Positions 47,085-56,281 of a stretch of 64,000 nt of DNA are shown in pieces. Position numbers and translations under genes: made by a program. Below the pieces are notes generated by a model. The model searched no databases. It was given only the letters and a program-made list of their open reading frames with translations, and was not told the DNA's origin. Position 1 is the stretch's first letter. Every line of letters starts with the position of its first letter. The stretch is from assembly GCA_018816735.1 (NCBI GenBank), contig JAHIVH010000061.1:372001-436000 (forward strand), given 5' to 3'. The stretch is from Pseudomonadota bacterium. GTDB lineage: Bacteria > Desulfobacterota > Desulfobacteria > Desulfobacterales > JAHIVH01.

Positions 47085-48062
47085 TTATCCGAAGATGTTT
47101 CGGCCAATTGTAATGAGACTGTCTTCTATTGCTTCTGGAAAAACATCGAGTTTCCAGCACAGGAAGCCAGAATCGGTCTTTTCCGTATGAAATCCTTTTG
47201 GTAAAATCTTTTCCGGTTTCAGACGATTATCGGTAAAAACAAAAATGTAATCTGATTTTTCATAACCGCTTGCTGTTGCATCGAGCCGCAAACTGAAATC
47301 GGAATTCATGTTCATCAAACTGACTTCATATTCACTTGCCGAAACAACCCACTCCCCTTCGATGCGATTTTTAGTATTGGCAGAAGAGGACTCACTTAAG
47401 GTTTCCATTAAAAGAAGTTTCAGGGGAATACTTTCAATGTCGGACAATGATCGGGGTTTCAGAACCGGAGCAAAAGCATCTTTCCATAAATCAACAACAT
47501 ATATAGGGTTTCCGGATATTTTTAATCCGCTTTGTTCGGAAAGGATTTGATTTTTCAGGTCATCTATTTTCTCAATTCCCTTGATACCATCGACACATGC
47601 TTTCTTCAAAAGGTTAATGACGGTTATATCTGTCGCTCCGTTAAACCATGACAATACATCTGACAATAACCGGTATTCCGGATCTGTTATGGGTGTTTTG
47701 TCCGAGCCCCCATTCAAAAAAGTTTCTGCCTTTACAAATGGCTTCTTTCCGGCAATCAGTTCTTCGGCTTTCAATTTGTTTGCATCATAGTGTGCATAAA
47801 GGTCTTCTCCCATCTCCGGTGAGAGGGTGCATGCGTCATAGACAATCATCCCCAGTTTTTCTACTACTCTGTCTATAAGAGAAATAACGTAGTGCCTGTC
47901 CAGGATGTATTCACCTCTTATTTTTTCATTGCCATCGTCAATTAAATCCAGCAAGGCATTTGCGTTTTCGAGAAGTTTTTTAAACCGGATTGTCTGGATG
48001 CAGAAATCTCTGATTCCTGAATGCTTATGCCGAATCATGTTCAGCTTTTCTAAAATGGTCAT
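47085..48062 (-). CDS. Unrecognised protein in the SLC13/CLK operon
   Basis: 325 residues with no family recognised. The first third is helical (KFKKLLENANALLDLIDDG-like), the last part is beta-rich (WVVSASEYEVSLMNMNSDF, SDYIFVFTDNRL). No signal peptide or membrane segment is visible, so it is probably cytoplasmic. A strong GGGAG site supports translation. Its fixed place between the cytidylate-kinase-like genes and the receiver suggests a role in the same circuit. Confidence 0.6.
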   Translation of the reverse strand: MTILEKLNMIRHKHSGIRDFCIQTIRFKKLLENANALLDLIDDGNEKIRGEYILDRHYVISLIDRVVEKLGMIVYDACTLSPEMGEDLYAHYDANKLKAEELIAGKKPFVKAETFLNGGSDKTPITDPEYRLLSDVLSWFNGATDITVINLLKKACVDGIKGIEKIDDLKNQILSEQSGLKISGNPIYVVDLWKDAFAPVLKPRSLSDIESIPLKLLLMETLSESSSANTKNRIEGEWVVSASEYEVSLMNMNSDFSLRLDATASGYEKSDYIFVFTDNRLKPEKILPKGFHTEKTDSGFLCWKLDVFPEAIEDSLITIGRNIFG

Positions 48063-48124
48063 TGTCTTCTTCTCCCTTGTTTTTCAAACGACTTCAGCCA
48101 GTATGTATTTTTCAATTTTTGATA

Positions 48125-48955
48125 TCAAGAATTTGCATTTCCAGAAATATCGCCAAACAGGTTATTGGTTACATGGACCTCCACACCTCTCACGCCTTCT
48201 ATTTTTCCTGCCAGGTCCTTGATCTCCTTTATTTTTTCAATTTTCTTCTGTTTGAATGCTTTGGTAAAAACGAGGACCGTACCATCTATTGTCTGCACAC
48301 GAATATCTTGCATCGATTTGAGCAGTGTTGTCCTCACCTTGGCAGAAAGTGCCAGATCCGACAAGGATTTCATCGAATAGGTAATCGGTTGGAATTTCCG
48401 GTAACTCGCAGCGCCGTTGATGGTCAACACCGCTTCATTTAAATCGATTTGATCAAGGTTGATCACCAGATCATATTCGGACGGATCTGTTTCATCACGA
48501 TTAAAGGCAGCAAGCGACCACTTCTTTCGCCTCTGATTTTCCGTGTCCAGCCATTTTTGGGCTCTTTGAACAGGAATGCCCTGTTGTTCAACGATATTTT
48601 CAATACGTGTCTGATTTGCATGAATGATTCTTACCTTCAATGCATGGGAAATGCCCACCACATAAAGATGCGCAGCCAGTCCCCAACACACGGTATTATC
48701 CTTCATCAGGCGTTCTATAACTTCTGCTTCAATACATGCCAACCGGTATTGCCATTTTCCGGACATCATTTTTTCAAAAAAGGACGGCGTTTGTTCCAGG
48801 GTTTCTGCCAACTTGCCTGTATCGATGTGATATTTTGCCTCAACCTCAGACAGGATGCCGGGGTCCACGCCCCCATATCCTTTGACCTGAAGCAATTTTT
48901 TTGCGATTTCCTTCTCTTCTTCTTTAGAATTTGAGGAGAGAATGATAAGTGGCAT
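48125..48955 (-). CDS. Cytidylate-kinase-like protein lacking the P-loop, with BON-like domain
   Basis: 276 residues, a paralogue of the next gene upstream. It shares the lid-type segments (LAAHLYVVGISHALKVRI, ENQRRKKWSLAAFN, YDLVINLDQIDLNEAV). The N-terminus reads MPLIILSSNSKEEEKEIAKK, where the paralogue has the nucleotide-binding GSFSMGKS. The Walker A loop is therefore lost. The C-terminus (about 195-270) is BON-like. It may be a regulatory or dimer partner of the intact copy. Confidence 0.72.
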   Translation of the reverse strand: MPLIILSSNSKEEEKEIAKKLLQVKGYGGVDPGILSEVEAKYHIDTGKLAETLEQTPSFFEKMMSGKWQYRLACIEAEVIERLMKDNTVCWGLAAHLYVVGISHALKVRIIHANQTRIENIVEQQGIPVQRAQKWLDTENQRRKKWSLAAFNRDETDPSEYDLVINLDQIDLNEAVLTINGAASYRKFQPITYSMKSLSDLALSAKVRTTLLKSMQDIRVQTIDGTVLVFTKAFKQKKIEKIKEIKDLAGKIEGVRGVEVHVTNNLFGDISGNANS

Positions 48956-49025
48956 AACAATTTCCTTTTATTTTATATCATTACCGAATCACAACATTAT
49001 TTGAAAAACGATACGAAAGTTCCTA

Positions 49026-49838
49026 TTAAACAGCATCCTCAGGAATCGGTATCCCTGCATGCACTTCCAGGTTATAAATTGTGCCTTTTCTATGACGAAT
49101 CTCATCCAGCCGTTTGCTCAGCTTGCTTGTTACATGGTCCTTGGGTTTCAGATAAATCAGTACATTGCCGTATTCACTTGTGACGCCAATATCCGGAAAA
49201 TCATGCACAAGCGCTGCCTTTACGTGGCAAGCCAGTGCCATATCCTTTATCTTTTGAAGGCTCTTTTCCGTTGTTGTGAATCCGTCAGTTTTAGCGGTCT
49301 GACAAATAAAATTGACGGCATCATCTATTGAAAGCTTGTCAATACGAATCGTCAAATCATAAAGCGAGCTATCCCAGGGGTCCTGACCATAAAGGCTATG
49401 TGTCCATTTTCGTCTCTGATTGTCATTTTCCAGAATAAGGGCATGCGCATCATGGGCTGAAATACCATCTCTTTTCATCACATACGAAATGCGGCTTTCC
49501 ATGTTTGCGGTTATCCGCACCTTAAGCACATGGGAAATCCCTTTTAGCAATAAATGACCGGCAAGACCGTGATATATAATATTGTCATTCACGACCTTAT
49601 CGACCAAGGCAGAACGGATATAGGAGATATATTCCTGCTTTTTATGACTATACCGTTCCAGAATGCCCGGAGCATCATGTATTGCTTTTTCCAGCTTGAT
49701 TTCAGGAATATTATAATGATTGCTGGCATCCAACAGCACCTCACGGCTGATAATGCCATAATTAAGCTTTTCTGCCACTTTTTCGGCAACCGATTTTCCC
49801 ATGGAAAAAGATCCCCTAGATATCGTAATAATAGCCAT
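49026..49838 (-). CDS. Cytidylate-kinase-like protein with BON-like C-terminal domain
   Basis: About 270 residues. An intact P-loop (SRGSFSMGKSVAEKV, about residues 8-22), helical region, GLAGHLLLKGISHVLKVRI, and a lid-like NDNQRRKWTHSL identify the cytidylate kinase-like family (PF13189-type). The last 70 residues (DMALACHVKAALVHDF to YNLEVHAG) resemble a BON domain. The phosphate acceptor is unknown; housekeeping Cmk is normally shorter and has no BON part. ATG 49838 and GTG 49844 are both possible starts. It follows the transporter gene. Confidence 0.78.
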   Translation of the reverse strand: MAIITISRGSFSMGKSVAEKVAEKLNYGIISREVLLDASNHYNIPEIKLEKAIHDAPGILERYSHKKQEYISYIRSALVDKVVNDNIIYHGLAGHLLLKGISHVLKVRITANMESRISYVMKRDGISAHDAHALILENDNQRRKWTHSLYGQDPWDSSLYDLTIRIDKLSIDDAVNFICQTAKTDGFTTTEKSLQKIKDMALACHVKAALVHDFPDIGVTSEYGNVLIYLKPKDHVTSKLSKRLDEIRHRKGTIYNLEVHAGIPIPEDAV

Positions 49839-49865
49839 GTTCACAAATCCTTTTCAATTCTGGTG

Positions 49866-51683
49866 TTATACGCCATAAACAAAACTAATCATTGCAATCA
49901 TCACAGCAATAAAGACAATGCTGACAAGTAGTCCGGCTTTCATGAAATCGATGGTTCGGTAATGGCCAGGGCCCATATACAAAGCATTCACCTGGTGGGT
50001 GGGAAGTATAAACGAATTACTTGTCGCCAACCCGACAACCAGTGCAGCCATTCGTGGATCAGCGTGCGCAGCTATTGCCATGTTCACAACCAGAGGCACC
50101 AGTAAAACGGTAGCACCGACATTGGAAATGACCAGGGTGAACAACGTGGACAAGATACCTATCACGGTCAGCAACACAATGGGAGAAACGGTCCCGATAA
50201 TATCAAGAACGGTTGTTGCAATCCATGCGGCAGTGCCTGTTTTTTCAGTGGCGATACCCAAAGGAATCAACCCGGCCAGTAAAAAAATGGTTCGCCAGTC
50301 AACAGACTGATAGGCCTCGTCAATGGTGAGCACGTTTGTTAAAATCATTCCAAGCGCGCCGGTCATTAAAGATACGGACAGTTGAATTTTAAACCCCATA
50401 ATCATAACCAGTGCAGTGACAAGCCATAAGCCAGCCCATACGGCTTTCCCGGGACGCATGTAATCCGTATCCGATGGCAGGCTGAAAAGAAGACCGCCTT
50501 CCTGCTGCAATTCTTTCAACCGTTTCCACGACCCATAAAGGCTTATCACATCGCCAACCTGAAACCGGATATCATCGAGTTTCACCCGATACGTTTCTTC
50601 CTGCCGGTAAATACTCAAGGGTGTTATGCGATACCGATCCTGGAAATTGATGTCTGCCAGGGTTTTTCCGGCAAGCCATGACCTCGGCGCAATAACCGCC
50701 TCAACAGTTCCTGAATTAAGGGAGTCCAGATTGCTTTTAAATCTTTCAATTGCCTCCTTGACGGCCATCCCTTCGGATTCAGCCATTCGATTCACGTCTT
50801 TTTTATGTCCATAGACAACAATATCAATACCGGACCGGACTTCCGTATCCGGAGATGGAGAAATGATCTTGAAGTCCGGAGGTTCGGTAATTGCGATCAC
50901 GTTCACCAGATACCTGCGTCTTAAATCCTCAACATACAAAGGATCTCTGTAGTGGGAAAAATCTTCCGGCGTGGATAATTCATAATAATCTCCCATCTCT
51001 TCGGTTCCATGTGCATGTTCTCCGGAGGCAGTGTCGTTTCCTTCTTTTGCCTCATGGTCATCCCCCTGTGGGAGAATAAATCGTCCCAGGAGGATAAAGC
51101 ATGCAATGCCTGAAGCAACCAGTGCCAGCCCGATGGGCGTAACATCAAAAAGATTGAATGGTTTCAGATTGAATGGCACGAGCAGGTCATTTAACAAAAT
51201 CAAAGGGCTTGAACCGACGAGTGTCACTGTACCGCCCAATATGGCGCAGAACCCGACAGGCATAAGCAAACGGCTCAGGGGAATATTTTGTTTTTTACTG
51301 ATACGTTGAATCGCAGGCAAAAAAAGCGCTGCCGCACCAATATTCTGCATAAAGCTTGAAATCGTTGCCACTGTTGCGGATATGCAAATGATAATCCGTG
51401 AGGGGCTGTTTCCGGCAATACGCAGCACCGGTGTGACCAGCTTGTTAATGACACCTGTCCGGTCAAGGCCTGCGCCAATGATGATTACGGCAATAATGGA
51501 TACGACAGCATTACTGCTCAGGCCTACAAATGCTTCCTTGGGTGAGACCAGATGAAGCAGCGGCAGTGTAACCATCATGATAATGGCGACCACGTCCACC
51601 CTGACCCATTCTACAATGAATAAAAAAATCGCAATTCCGATCATGATCATTACCCATATCATCTCAACCGTCAATTGTTCCAT
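49866..51683 (-). CDS. SLC13/DASS-type anion transporter with RCK_C domains
   Basis: 605-residue inner-membrane protein with about ten membrane helices in two groups. Family marks are SSFMQNIGAAALFLPA and TLVGSSPLILLND in the first half, and LVISNVGATVLLVP in the second. Two TrkA_C/RCK_C-like domains (about 270-410; DIRFQVGDVISLYG) lie between the halves. A His- and acid-rich loop (about 220-245, SGEHAHGTEEMGD) precedes them. Likely cargo is sulfate or a dicarboxylate. GGAG site before the ATG. Second gene after the UspA-like gene. Confidence 0.87.
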   Translation of the reverse strand: MEQLTVEMIWVMIMIGIAIFLFIVEWVRVDVVAIIMMVTLPLLHLVSPKEAFVGLSSNAVVSIIAVIIIGAGLDRTGVINKLVTPVLRIAGNSPSRIIICISATVATISSFMQNIGAAALFLPAIQRISKKQNIPLSRLLMPVGFCAILGGTVTLVGSSPLILLNDLLVPFNLKPFNLFDVTPIGLALVASGIACFILLGRFILPQGDDHEAKEGNDTASGEHAHGTEEMGDYYELSTPEDFSHYRDPLYVEDLRRRYLVNVIAITEPPDFKIISPSPDTEVRSGIDIVVYGHKKDVNRMAESEGMAVKEAIERFKSNLDSLNSGTVEAVIAPRSWLAGKTLADINFQDRYRITPLSIYRQEETYRVKLDDIRFQVGDVISLYGSWKRLKELQQEGGLLFSLPSDTDYMRPGKAVWAGLWLVTALVMIMGFKIQLSVSLMTGALGMILTNVLTIDEAYQSVDWRTIFLLAGLIPLGIATEKTGTAAWIATTVLDIIGTVSPIVLLTVIGILSTLFTLVISNVGATVLLVPLVVNMAIAAHADPRMAALVVGLATSNSFILPTHQVNALYMGPGHYRTIDFMKAGLLVSIVFIAVMIAMISFVYGV

Positions 51684-51790
51684 ATTTACTCCGCTAAAGA
51701 TTCCTTGATGCTTTATTAAAATAATTATGTTTCTGTTTCAGTTTATTTCCGAATATAGCCATAACGCCCTTAACATGCGATATCCATGGA

Positions 51791-52264
51791 TTAACCCTTA
51801 AATGACCGGGCTTTTATTTGCTTCCTGAACTTATCTTTTACTTCAGGTCTGACAACAGGGCACTGGATGGATGATTTTACTTTCGTAAACCAGTAATCTC
51901 CTTTTTTTTTCACGGTGACTTTTCCGATTTCCTCATTTCCCCCCCAGACAATTGCAGTCAAGGAAGGATTTAGGGCGAGATGCTTCAGAAACGCGGAGGC
52001 TTTGTCGCCATATGCGAAATTACCCTCAGCCGGAATTCCTTCCGCAATTATATTATCGACGGTATGCTTCATCGTATCTTGCATGTCTGAATGATATTCA
52101 TCCCCGTCACTGGTGTTGCCCGCAAGCATTAAAACGGAAATGGCACATGCCATCCGTCTGGCGAATTTTATGGCATAGCAGATACTTTCATCTGGAAATA
52201 ATCCATCCTCCAAAACAAGAAGAATCCATCGTGCTGACATAATATCCTGCTTTTGTTGCGTCAT
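51791..52264 (-). CDS. UspA-like protein heading the sigma-54 operon
   Basis: About 157 residues with the UspA-type alpha/beta order: WILLVLEDG strand, ESICYAIKFARRMACAISVLMLAG, then SLTAIVWGGN and a late SSIQCPVVRP strand typical of the family C-terminus. The ATP-binding glycine motif is not obvious. The start at 52264 is chosen because it lies 46 bases after the predicted sigma-54 start; ATG 52240 has an AGGA site and is an alternative. First gene of the operon. Confidence 0.7.
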   Translation of the reverse strand: MTQQKQDIMSARWILLVLEDGLFPDESICYAIKFARRMACAISVLMLAGNTSDGDEYHSDMQDTMKHTVDNIIAEGIPAEGNFAYGDKASAFLKHLALNPSLTAIVWGGNEEIGKVTVKKKGDYWFTKVKSSIQCPVVRPEVKDKFRKQIKARSFKG

Positions 52265-52320
52265 GATTTCCCGGTTCACGTAAATGTTCGATGATAGCCA
52301 CACGGTTCGACCAGATATTG

Positions 52321-52336
52321 AGCAATTTAGGTGCCA
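52321..52336 (-). promoter_or_regulatory. Sigma-54 promoter of the UspA-SLC13-CLK operon
   Basis: The minus-strand sequence TGGCACCTAAATTGCT is a full match to TGGCAC-N5-TTGCW. It predicts a start near 52310, 46 bases before the first gene. Three palindromes lie 65-185 bases upstream, the usual place for activator sites. Confidence 0.85.
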
Positions 52337-52401
52337 AATCTTGAAAATTATAAAAATGTATAAATCAGGGTGGTTATATCAATTATGACATTTTTTGACT
52401 T

Positions 52402-52416
52402 GTTGCATTATGCAAC
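52402..52416. promoter_or_regulatory. Upstream activator palindrome 1
   Basis: GTTGCAT-T-ATGCAAC, a perfect palindrome containing TTGCA-N3-TGCAA, 65 bases upstream of the sigma-54 promoter. Same half-sites and spacing as the two other copies. Likely bound by the Fis-type domain of the neighbouring NtrC-family regulator. Confidence 0.7.
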
Positions 52417-52466
52417 GAATACTGGATAAACAATTTAGAATAGTTTGGAATTAAAAGGGATTTGCA

Positions 52467-52487
52467 TGTGTTGCATATTGCAACACA
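52467..52487. promoter_or_regulatory. Upstream activator palindrome 2
   Basis: TGTGTTGCA-TAT-TGCAACACA, a perfect 9-bp inverted repeat with a 3-base centre. The longest and probably strongest of the three sites, and the best model for the consensus. Confidence 0.75.
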
Positions 52488-52492
52488 TTTTA

Positions 52493-52505
52493 TTGCAATA
52501 TGCAA
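52493..52505. promoter_or_regulatory. Upstream activator palindrome 3
   Basis: TTGCA-ATA-TGCAA, immediately after the regulator gene and 17-22 bases from the centre of site 2, about two helical turns, so two dimers could bind side by side on one face. Confidence 0.65.
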
Positions 52506-52509
52506 CACC

Positions 52510-53868
52510 TTATTCATCATCAAACGCATACCTTTTGAGTTTGCGATAGAGTGACGCACGATCAATATTGAGTATTTTAGCTGCTTCGGTCTTGTTATGT
52601 TTTACCTGGTCAAGCACCCAACGGATATATTCCTTTTCCATTTCACCAAGCGATTTCAATTTTTCTTCCTGGGTATGAAATGTATAAAGATCATATTCCA
52701 TAATATCCTTTGGCAGATTTTCAACGTCAATCATGCTCCCTTCTGCCATTGATACTGCATGTTCAACAATATTTTCAAGCTCGCGGATATTACCCGGATA
52801 GCCATAACTGCTTAACCGCCCTATGGCTTCATCGGAAAATCCGTTAATTGCCTTACCGACTTTTTCTGCACACCGCCTTAAAAAATAAGACCCCAATAGC
52901 GGGATATCTTCCCGTCGTTCACTCAGATTCGGCATATGGATGGGAATGACGTTCAGGCGAAAAAACAAATCCTGGCGGAAAAAGCCGCTTGCACAAAGCT
53001 TTTTTAAATCCTTGTTGGTTGCGGCAACGATCCTGATATCAACCGGTATGGATTCCGTGCCGCCAACCTTCATCACTTCTCTTTCCTGAATCACTCTTAA
53101 AAGCTTAACCTGCATGGCATTTGGCATATCGCCCACTTCATCCAGGAAGACCGTTCCCTTGTCAGCAGTTTCAAGCAGACCGGTTTTACTTCGGGTTGCA
53201 CCGGTAAATGCATCTTTTTCATGACCAAAAAGTTCATTCGCAATCAGGTCATCGGTAAAGGATGCACAGTTAAACGCAATAAATTTTTCTTTCCGCCTCA
53301 GGCTCGTTTCATGAATGGCTCTTGCAACAAGCTCCTTGCCTGTTCCTGATTCTCCGGTAATCATCACATTGGAATCCGAATCCTTTATCCGCCGGATCAG
53401 CTTTTTGATTTCAACAATTTTTACACTGCTCCCGATAATAGACGGAAAGTCATTTTCTTTTCCGGATTCCAGTTCCTGAATTCTTGCGGTCAGCTGAAGT
53501 TTCTCAGCAGCACGCCTGACAATGTTTCGTACCTCATCCGGCCGGATGGGTTTTTGAAGATAATGGAAAGCCCCCTGTTTGGTTGCCTGAATCGCTGTGT
53601 CAACCGAGGCATGGCCTGTCAAAATAATCACTTCAGTCTCAGGAGACCGCTCCCTGACAGCAGCGAGGATGTCCAGCCCGCTCACGCTATCAATCAGAAG
53701 ATCCGTCAATACGATACCGAATGTTTCAGCCTTGATCATCTCAATGGCTTTTTCCCCTTTTGTCGTTGATTTAACCGCATATCCCTCGCCAGCCAATATA
53801 CGGGCAAGCGATTTTACAGCAACAGGTTCATCATCAACAACAAGCGCAGAAATTTGCTTGTCAGGCAT
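52510..53868 (-). CDS. NtrC-family sigma-54 response regulator
   Basis: 452 residues. Receiver domain (1-120; phospho-acceptor Asp in GIVLTDLLID, Lys in LQKPIRP), AAA+ sigma-54 interaction domain (about 145-375; Walker A GESGTGKE, Walker B GTVFLDEVGD), and a C-terminal Fis-type helix-turn-helix (TEAAKILNIDRASLYRKLKR). The sigma-54 contact loop reads DAFTGA, where GAFTGA is usual. It lies directly upstream of the palindromes and the sigma-54 operon. The partner kinase is probably the one at 42554. Confidence 0.94.
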   Translation of the reverse strand: MPDKQISALVVDDEPVAVKSLARILAGEGYAVKSTTKGEKAIEMIKAETFGIVLTDLLIDSVSGLDILAAVRERSPETEVIILTGHASVDTAIQATKQGAFHYLQKPIRPDEVRNIVRRAAEKLQLTARIQELESGKENDFPSIIGSSVKIVEIKKLIRRIKDSDSNVMITGESGTGKELVARAIHETSLRRKEKFIAFNCASFTDDLIANELFGHEKDAFTGATRSKTGLLETADKGTVFLDEVGDMPNAMQVKLLRVIQEREVMKVGGTESIPVDIRIVAATNKDLKKLCASGFFRQDLFFRLNVIPIHMPNLSERREDIPLLGSYFLRRCAEKVGKAINGFSDEAIGRLSSYGYPGNIRELENIVEHAVSMAEGSMIDVENLPKDIMEYDLYTFHTQEEKLKSLGEMEKEYIRWVLDQVKHNKTEAAKILNIDRASLYRKLKRYAFDDE

Positions 53869-54179
53869 ATGGTTCCTTGTCTTTTTCCAATCAGTTTATC
53901 GGTCTGTTTGGTGAGTGAAGCCACATCATGTTTGATATAGCAGCAACTCGATATCCGTCTGATAATGATGCGGACAATAGCACAAGTATTTATATGAATG
54001 CAAATCTCTAGTTATTTGGGCATGGTAATAAACAAAGACATATGCTATTTGATTTTTTGCGGTGTTGGTGCCCGAATATGTTTTTTTTAAGATGCGCGTT
54101 TCCAATTTTTTTTAAAAACCGGTTGCCAAGCCGTTTCATGTTTTCTGATGAAATCAAATTGCAAAGAGGCTATTCTGTT
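53869..54179. other. Divergent spacer between the regulator and the polysaccharide locus
   Basis: 311 bases without a gene. No TTGCA-N3-TGCAA palindrome and no strong promoter match was seen here, so there is no sign of autoregulation through those sites. Confidence 0.4.
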
Positions 54180-55127
54180 ATGGAAATTAAAAAACGTGTT
54201 CTGGTCACCGGCGGCGCCGGATTTCTTGGTTCTTATCTCTGCGAACGTTTATTGAAGGACGGTTGTGATGTCCTTTGCGTTGATAATCTTTACACAGGTT
54301 CCAAATCAAATATTGCCGGTTTTTTGTATAAAGATTATTTCGAATTAATACGGCATGATATTACGTTTCCTCTCTATGTTGAGGTTGATGAAATTTATAA
54401 CTTGGCTTGCCCGGCCTCGCCGGTCCATTACCAGAATGACCCGGTACAGACGACGAAAACATCTGTACATGGCGCCATAAACATGCTTGGACTCGCAAAA
54501 AGGTTAAAGGCTAAAATTTTGCAGGCGTCGACTTCTGAAGTCTATGGAGACCCGAAGGTCCATCCTCAGGCAGAATCATACTGGGGAAACGTAAATTGCA
54601 TAGGTCCCCGATCGTGTTATGATGAGGGAAAACGATGTGCGGAGACCTTATTTTTTGATTATCATCGCCAACATAAACTTAAAATCAAGGTAGCCAGAAT
54701 ATTCAATACATACGGACCTAGAATGCACCCCAATGATGGGCGGGTCATAAGCAATTTTATTGTGCAGGCATTGCAGAACTGCGACATAACAATTTATGGT
54801 GAAGGATTACAAACCAGATCTTTCTGCTATGTTGAGGATTTGATAGAGGGTCTGGTTTCCCTCATGAAAAGCCCAGACGAGTTTACCGGCCCTGTGAATC
54901 TGGGTAATCCCGAAGAATTCACGATCAGGGAGATCGCGGAAAAAATAATAGAGATGACAGGCTCAAAATCACAGATTATTTACAAACCGCTTCCCGAAGA
55001 CGACCCTTTTCAGAGAAAGCCGGATATTGACCTTGCAACAGAAAAGCTCAATTGGAAACCTAAAATTAAAATCGAAGATGGGTTGAAACGAACAATAGAT
55101 TATTTTGACAACATCTTAAAAATGTAA
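54180..55127 (+). CDS. UDP-glucuronate decarboxylase-like NAD-dependent epimerase
   Basis: 315-residue extended SDR. Rossmann motif [32 protein letters not shown], catalytic Ser in STSEVYGDP, YxxxK as SCYDEGKR, and [18 protein letters not shown] are the hallmarks of UDP-xylose synthase. It converts UDP-glucuronate to UDP-xylose for polysaccharide. The start at 54180 is chosen by homology to the family N-terminus ([12 protein letters not shown]), with AGAGG upstream; a longer frame from 54042 has no support. First gene of the plus-strand polysaccharide operon. Confidence 0.9.
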   Translation: MEIKKRVLVTGGAGFLGSYLCERLLKDGCDVLCVDNLYTGSKSNIAGFLYKDYFELIRHDITFPLYVEVDEIYNLACPASPVHYQNDPVQTTKTSVHGAINMLGLAKRLKAKILQASTSEVYGDPKVHPQAESYWGNVNCIGPRSCYDEGKRCAETLFFDYHRQHKLKIKVARIFNTYGPRMHPNDGRVISNFIVQALQNCDITIYGEGLQTRSFCYVEDLIEGLVSLMKSPDEFTGPVNLGNPEEFTIREIAEKIIEMTGSKSQIIYKPLPEDDPFQRKPDIDLATEKLNWKPKIKIEDGLKRTIDYFDNILKM

Positions 55128-55173
55128 TACCAGATGCGTTCAATAAAAAACAATATAAAATCAGGTGCAATGA

Positions 55174-55863
55174 GTGAAATTATCTATTATCATTCCATGC
55201 TTTAATGAAGTTAAGACAATTAAATCGATCATCGATCTGGTCAAAAAGTCTCCTTACCCGGAAAAGGAAATTATCATCATTGACGATTGTTCGACAGATG
55301 GCTCCCGTGAACTGTTGAAAAATGTCCTGGTATCTGAAGTGGACAAAGTGATATTTCATGATCAAAACAAAGGAAAAGGCGCAGCGCTTAGAAGCGGGAT
55401 CGGGGCTGCGACCGGAGATTTGGTTATTATTCAGGATGCGGATCTGGAATATGATCCCAATGAATATGAAAAGCTGGCTTTGCCGATAGTGGAAGGCAAA
55501 GCCGATGTCGTTTTTGGCTCGAGATTCATTGGCGCGGAGCCGCACAGGGTGCTTTTTTTCTGGCATCGCCTGGGGAATGCTTTTCTGACCTTTTTATCCA
55601 ATATGTTTACGAATTTAAATCTGACAGACATGGAAACCTGTTATAAATTATTCAGGCGGGAAATTATTCAGTCAATCCCTATTGAAGAAAACAGATTTGG
55701 TTTTGAACCTGAAATTACGGCAAAAATTTCCAAACTTGGGTGCAGAATTTATGAAGTGGGCATCTCATATTACGGAAGGACCTATGAAGAAGGAAAAAAA
55801 ATCAACTGGAAAGATGGATTCAGAGCCATTTATTGCATAGTCAAATATAATTTGTTCAGATAG
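55174..55863 (+). CDS. Family 2 glycosyltransferase, dolichyl-phosphate sugar synthase-like
   Basis: 229 residues. GT-A fold: [37 protein letters not shown], and [14 protein letters not shown] with the DxD-type acidic site, then [11 protein letters not shown]. It resembles polyprenyl-phosphate sugar synthases that make lipid-linked sugars for membrane glycosyltransferases such as the one at 56281. GTG start after CAGGTGCA. No C-terminal membrane segment. Confidence 0.9.
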   Translation: MKLSIIIPCFNEVKTIKSIIDLVKKSPYPEKEIIIIDDCSTDGSRELLKNVLVSEVDKVIFHDQNKGKGAALRSGIGAATGDLVIIQDADLEYDPNEYEKLALPIVEGKADVVFGSRFIGAEPHRVLFFWHRLGNAFLTFLSNMFTNLNLTDMETCYKLFRREIIQSIPIEENRFGFEPEITAKISKLGCRIYEVGISYYGRTYEEGKKINWKDGFRAIYCIVKYNLFR

Positions 55864-55867
55864 AAAA

Positions 55868-56281
55868 ATGACATTCAATCGACCCCAAATTTTAAAAATT
55901 GTTATCGCAATCGTTATTCTTTTTACAATACTTGGTAGTATTAAAAAAGCGCAAAAAGAATGGAAGGATTTTAATCACAACGAGAAAGATATCGCGGTTC
56001 AATATGAAGAAAAACTTGGCCCTGTAAAAAAGTTACTGCCGCCTGGTGTCAATATTGGTTACACGAATGATGACAAAGATAGTGGTAAATTCGCAGAATC
56101 CCTTTATTTAACGCAATATGCATTATCTCCCCACAAAGTGATGAATAATGAAATGGCTGATTTCATTATTGCAAGTTTTACCAACCCTGCCGAGAAGGTT
56201 CAGTTCATCAAAGATAATCACCTAAGCCTTGTGAAAGATATCGATGATAAAATGGCTCTTTATACAAGGAAAACGCAATAA
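55868..56281 (+). CDS. Small single-pass membrane protein in the glycosylation operon
   Basis: 137 residues with one N-terminal membrane segment (ILKIVIAIVILFTILGSI) and a periplasmic part of about 110 residues with no known domain. Its stop overlaps the start of the next gene (TAATG), so they are coupled. It may assist the membrane glycosyltransferase. No family recognised. Confidence 0.65.
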   Translation: MTFNRPQILKIVIAIVILFTILGSIKKAQKEWKDFNHNEKDIAVQYEEKLGPVKKLLPPGVNIGYTNDDKDSGKFAESLYLTQYALSPHKVMNNEMADFIIASFTNPAEKVQFIKDNHLSLVKDIDDKMALYTRKTQ

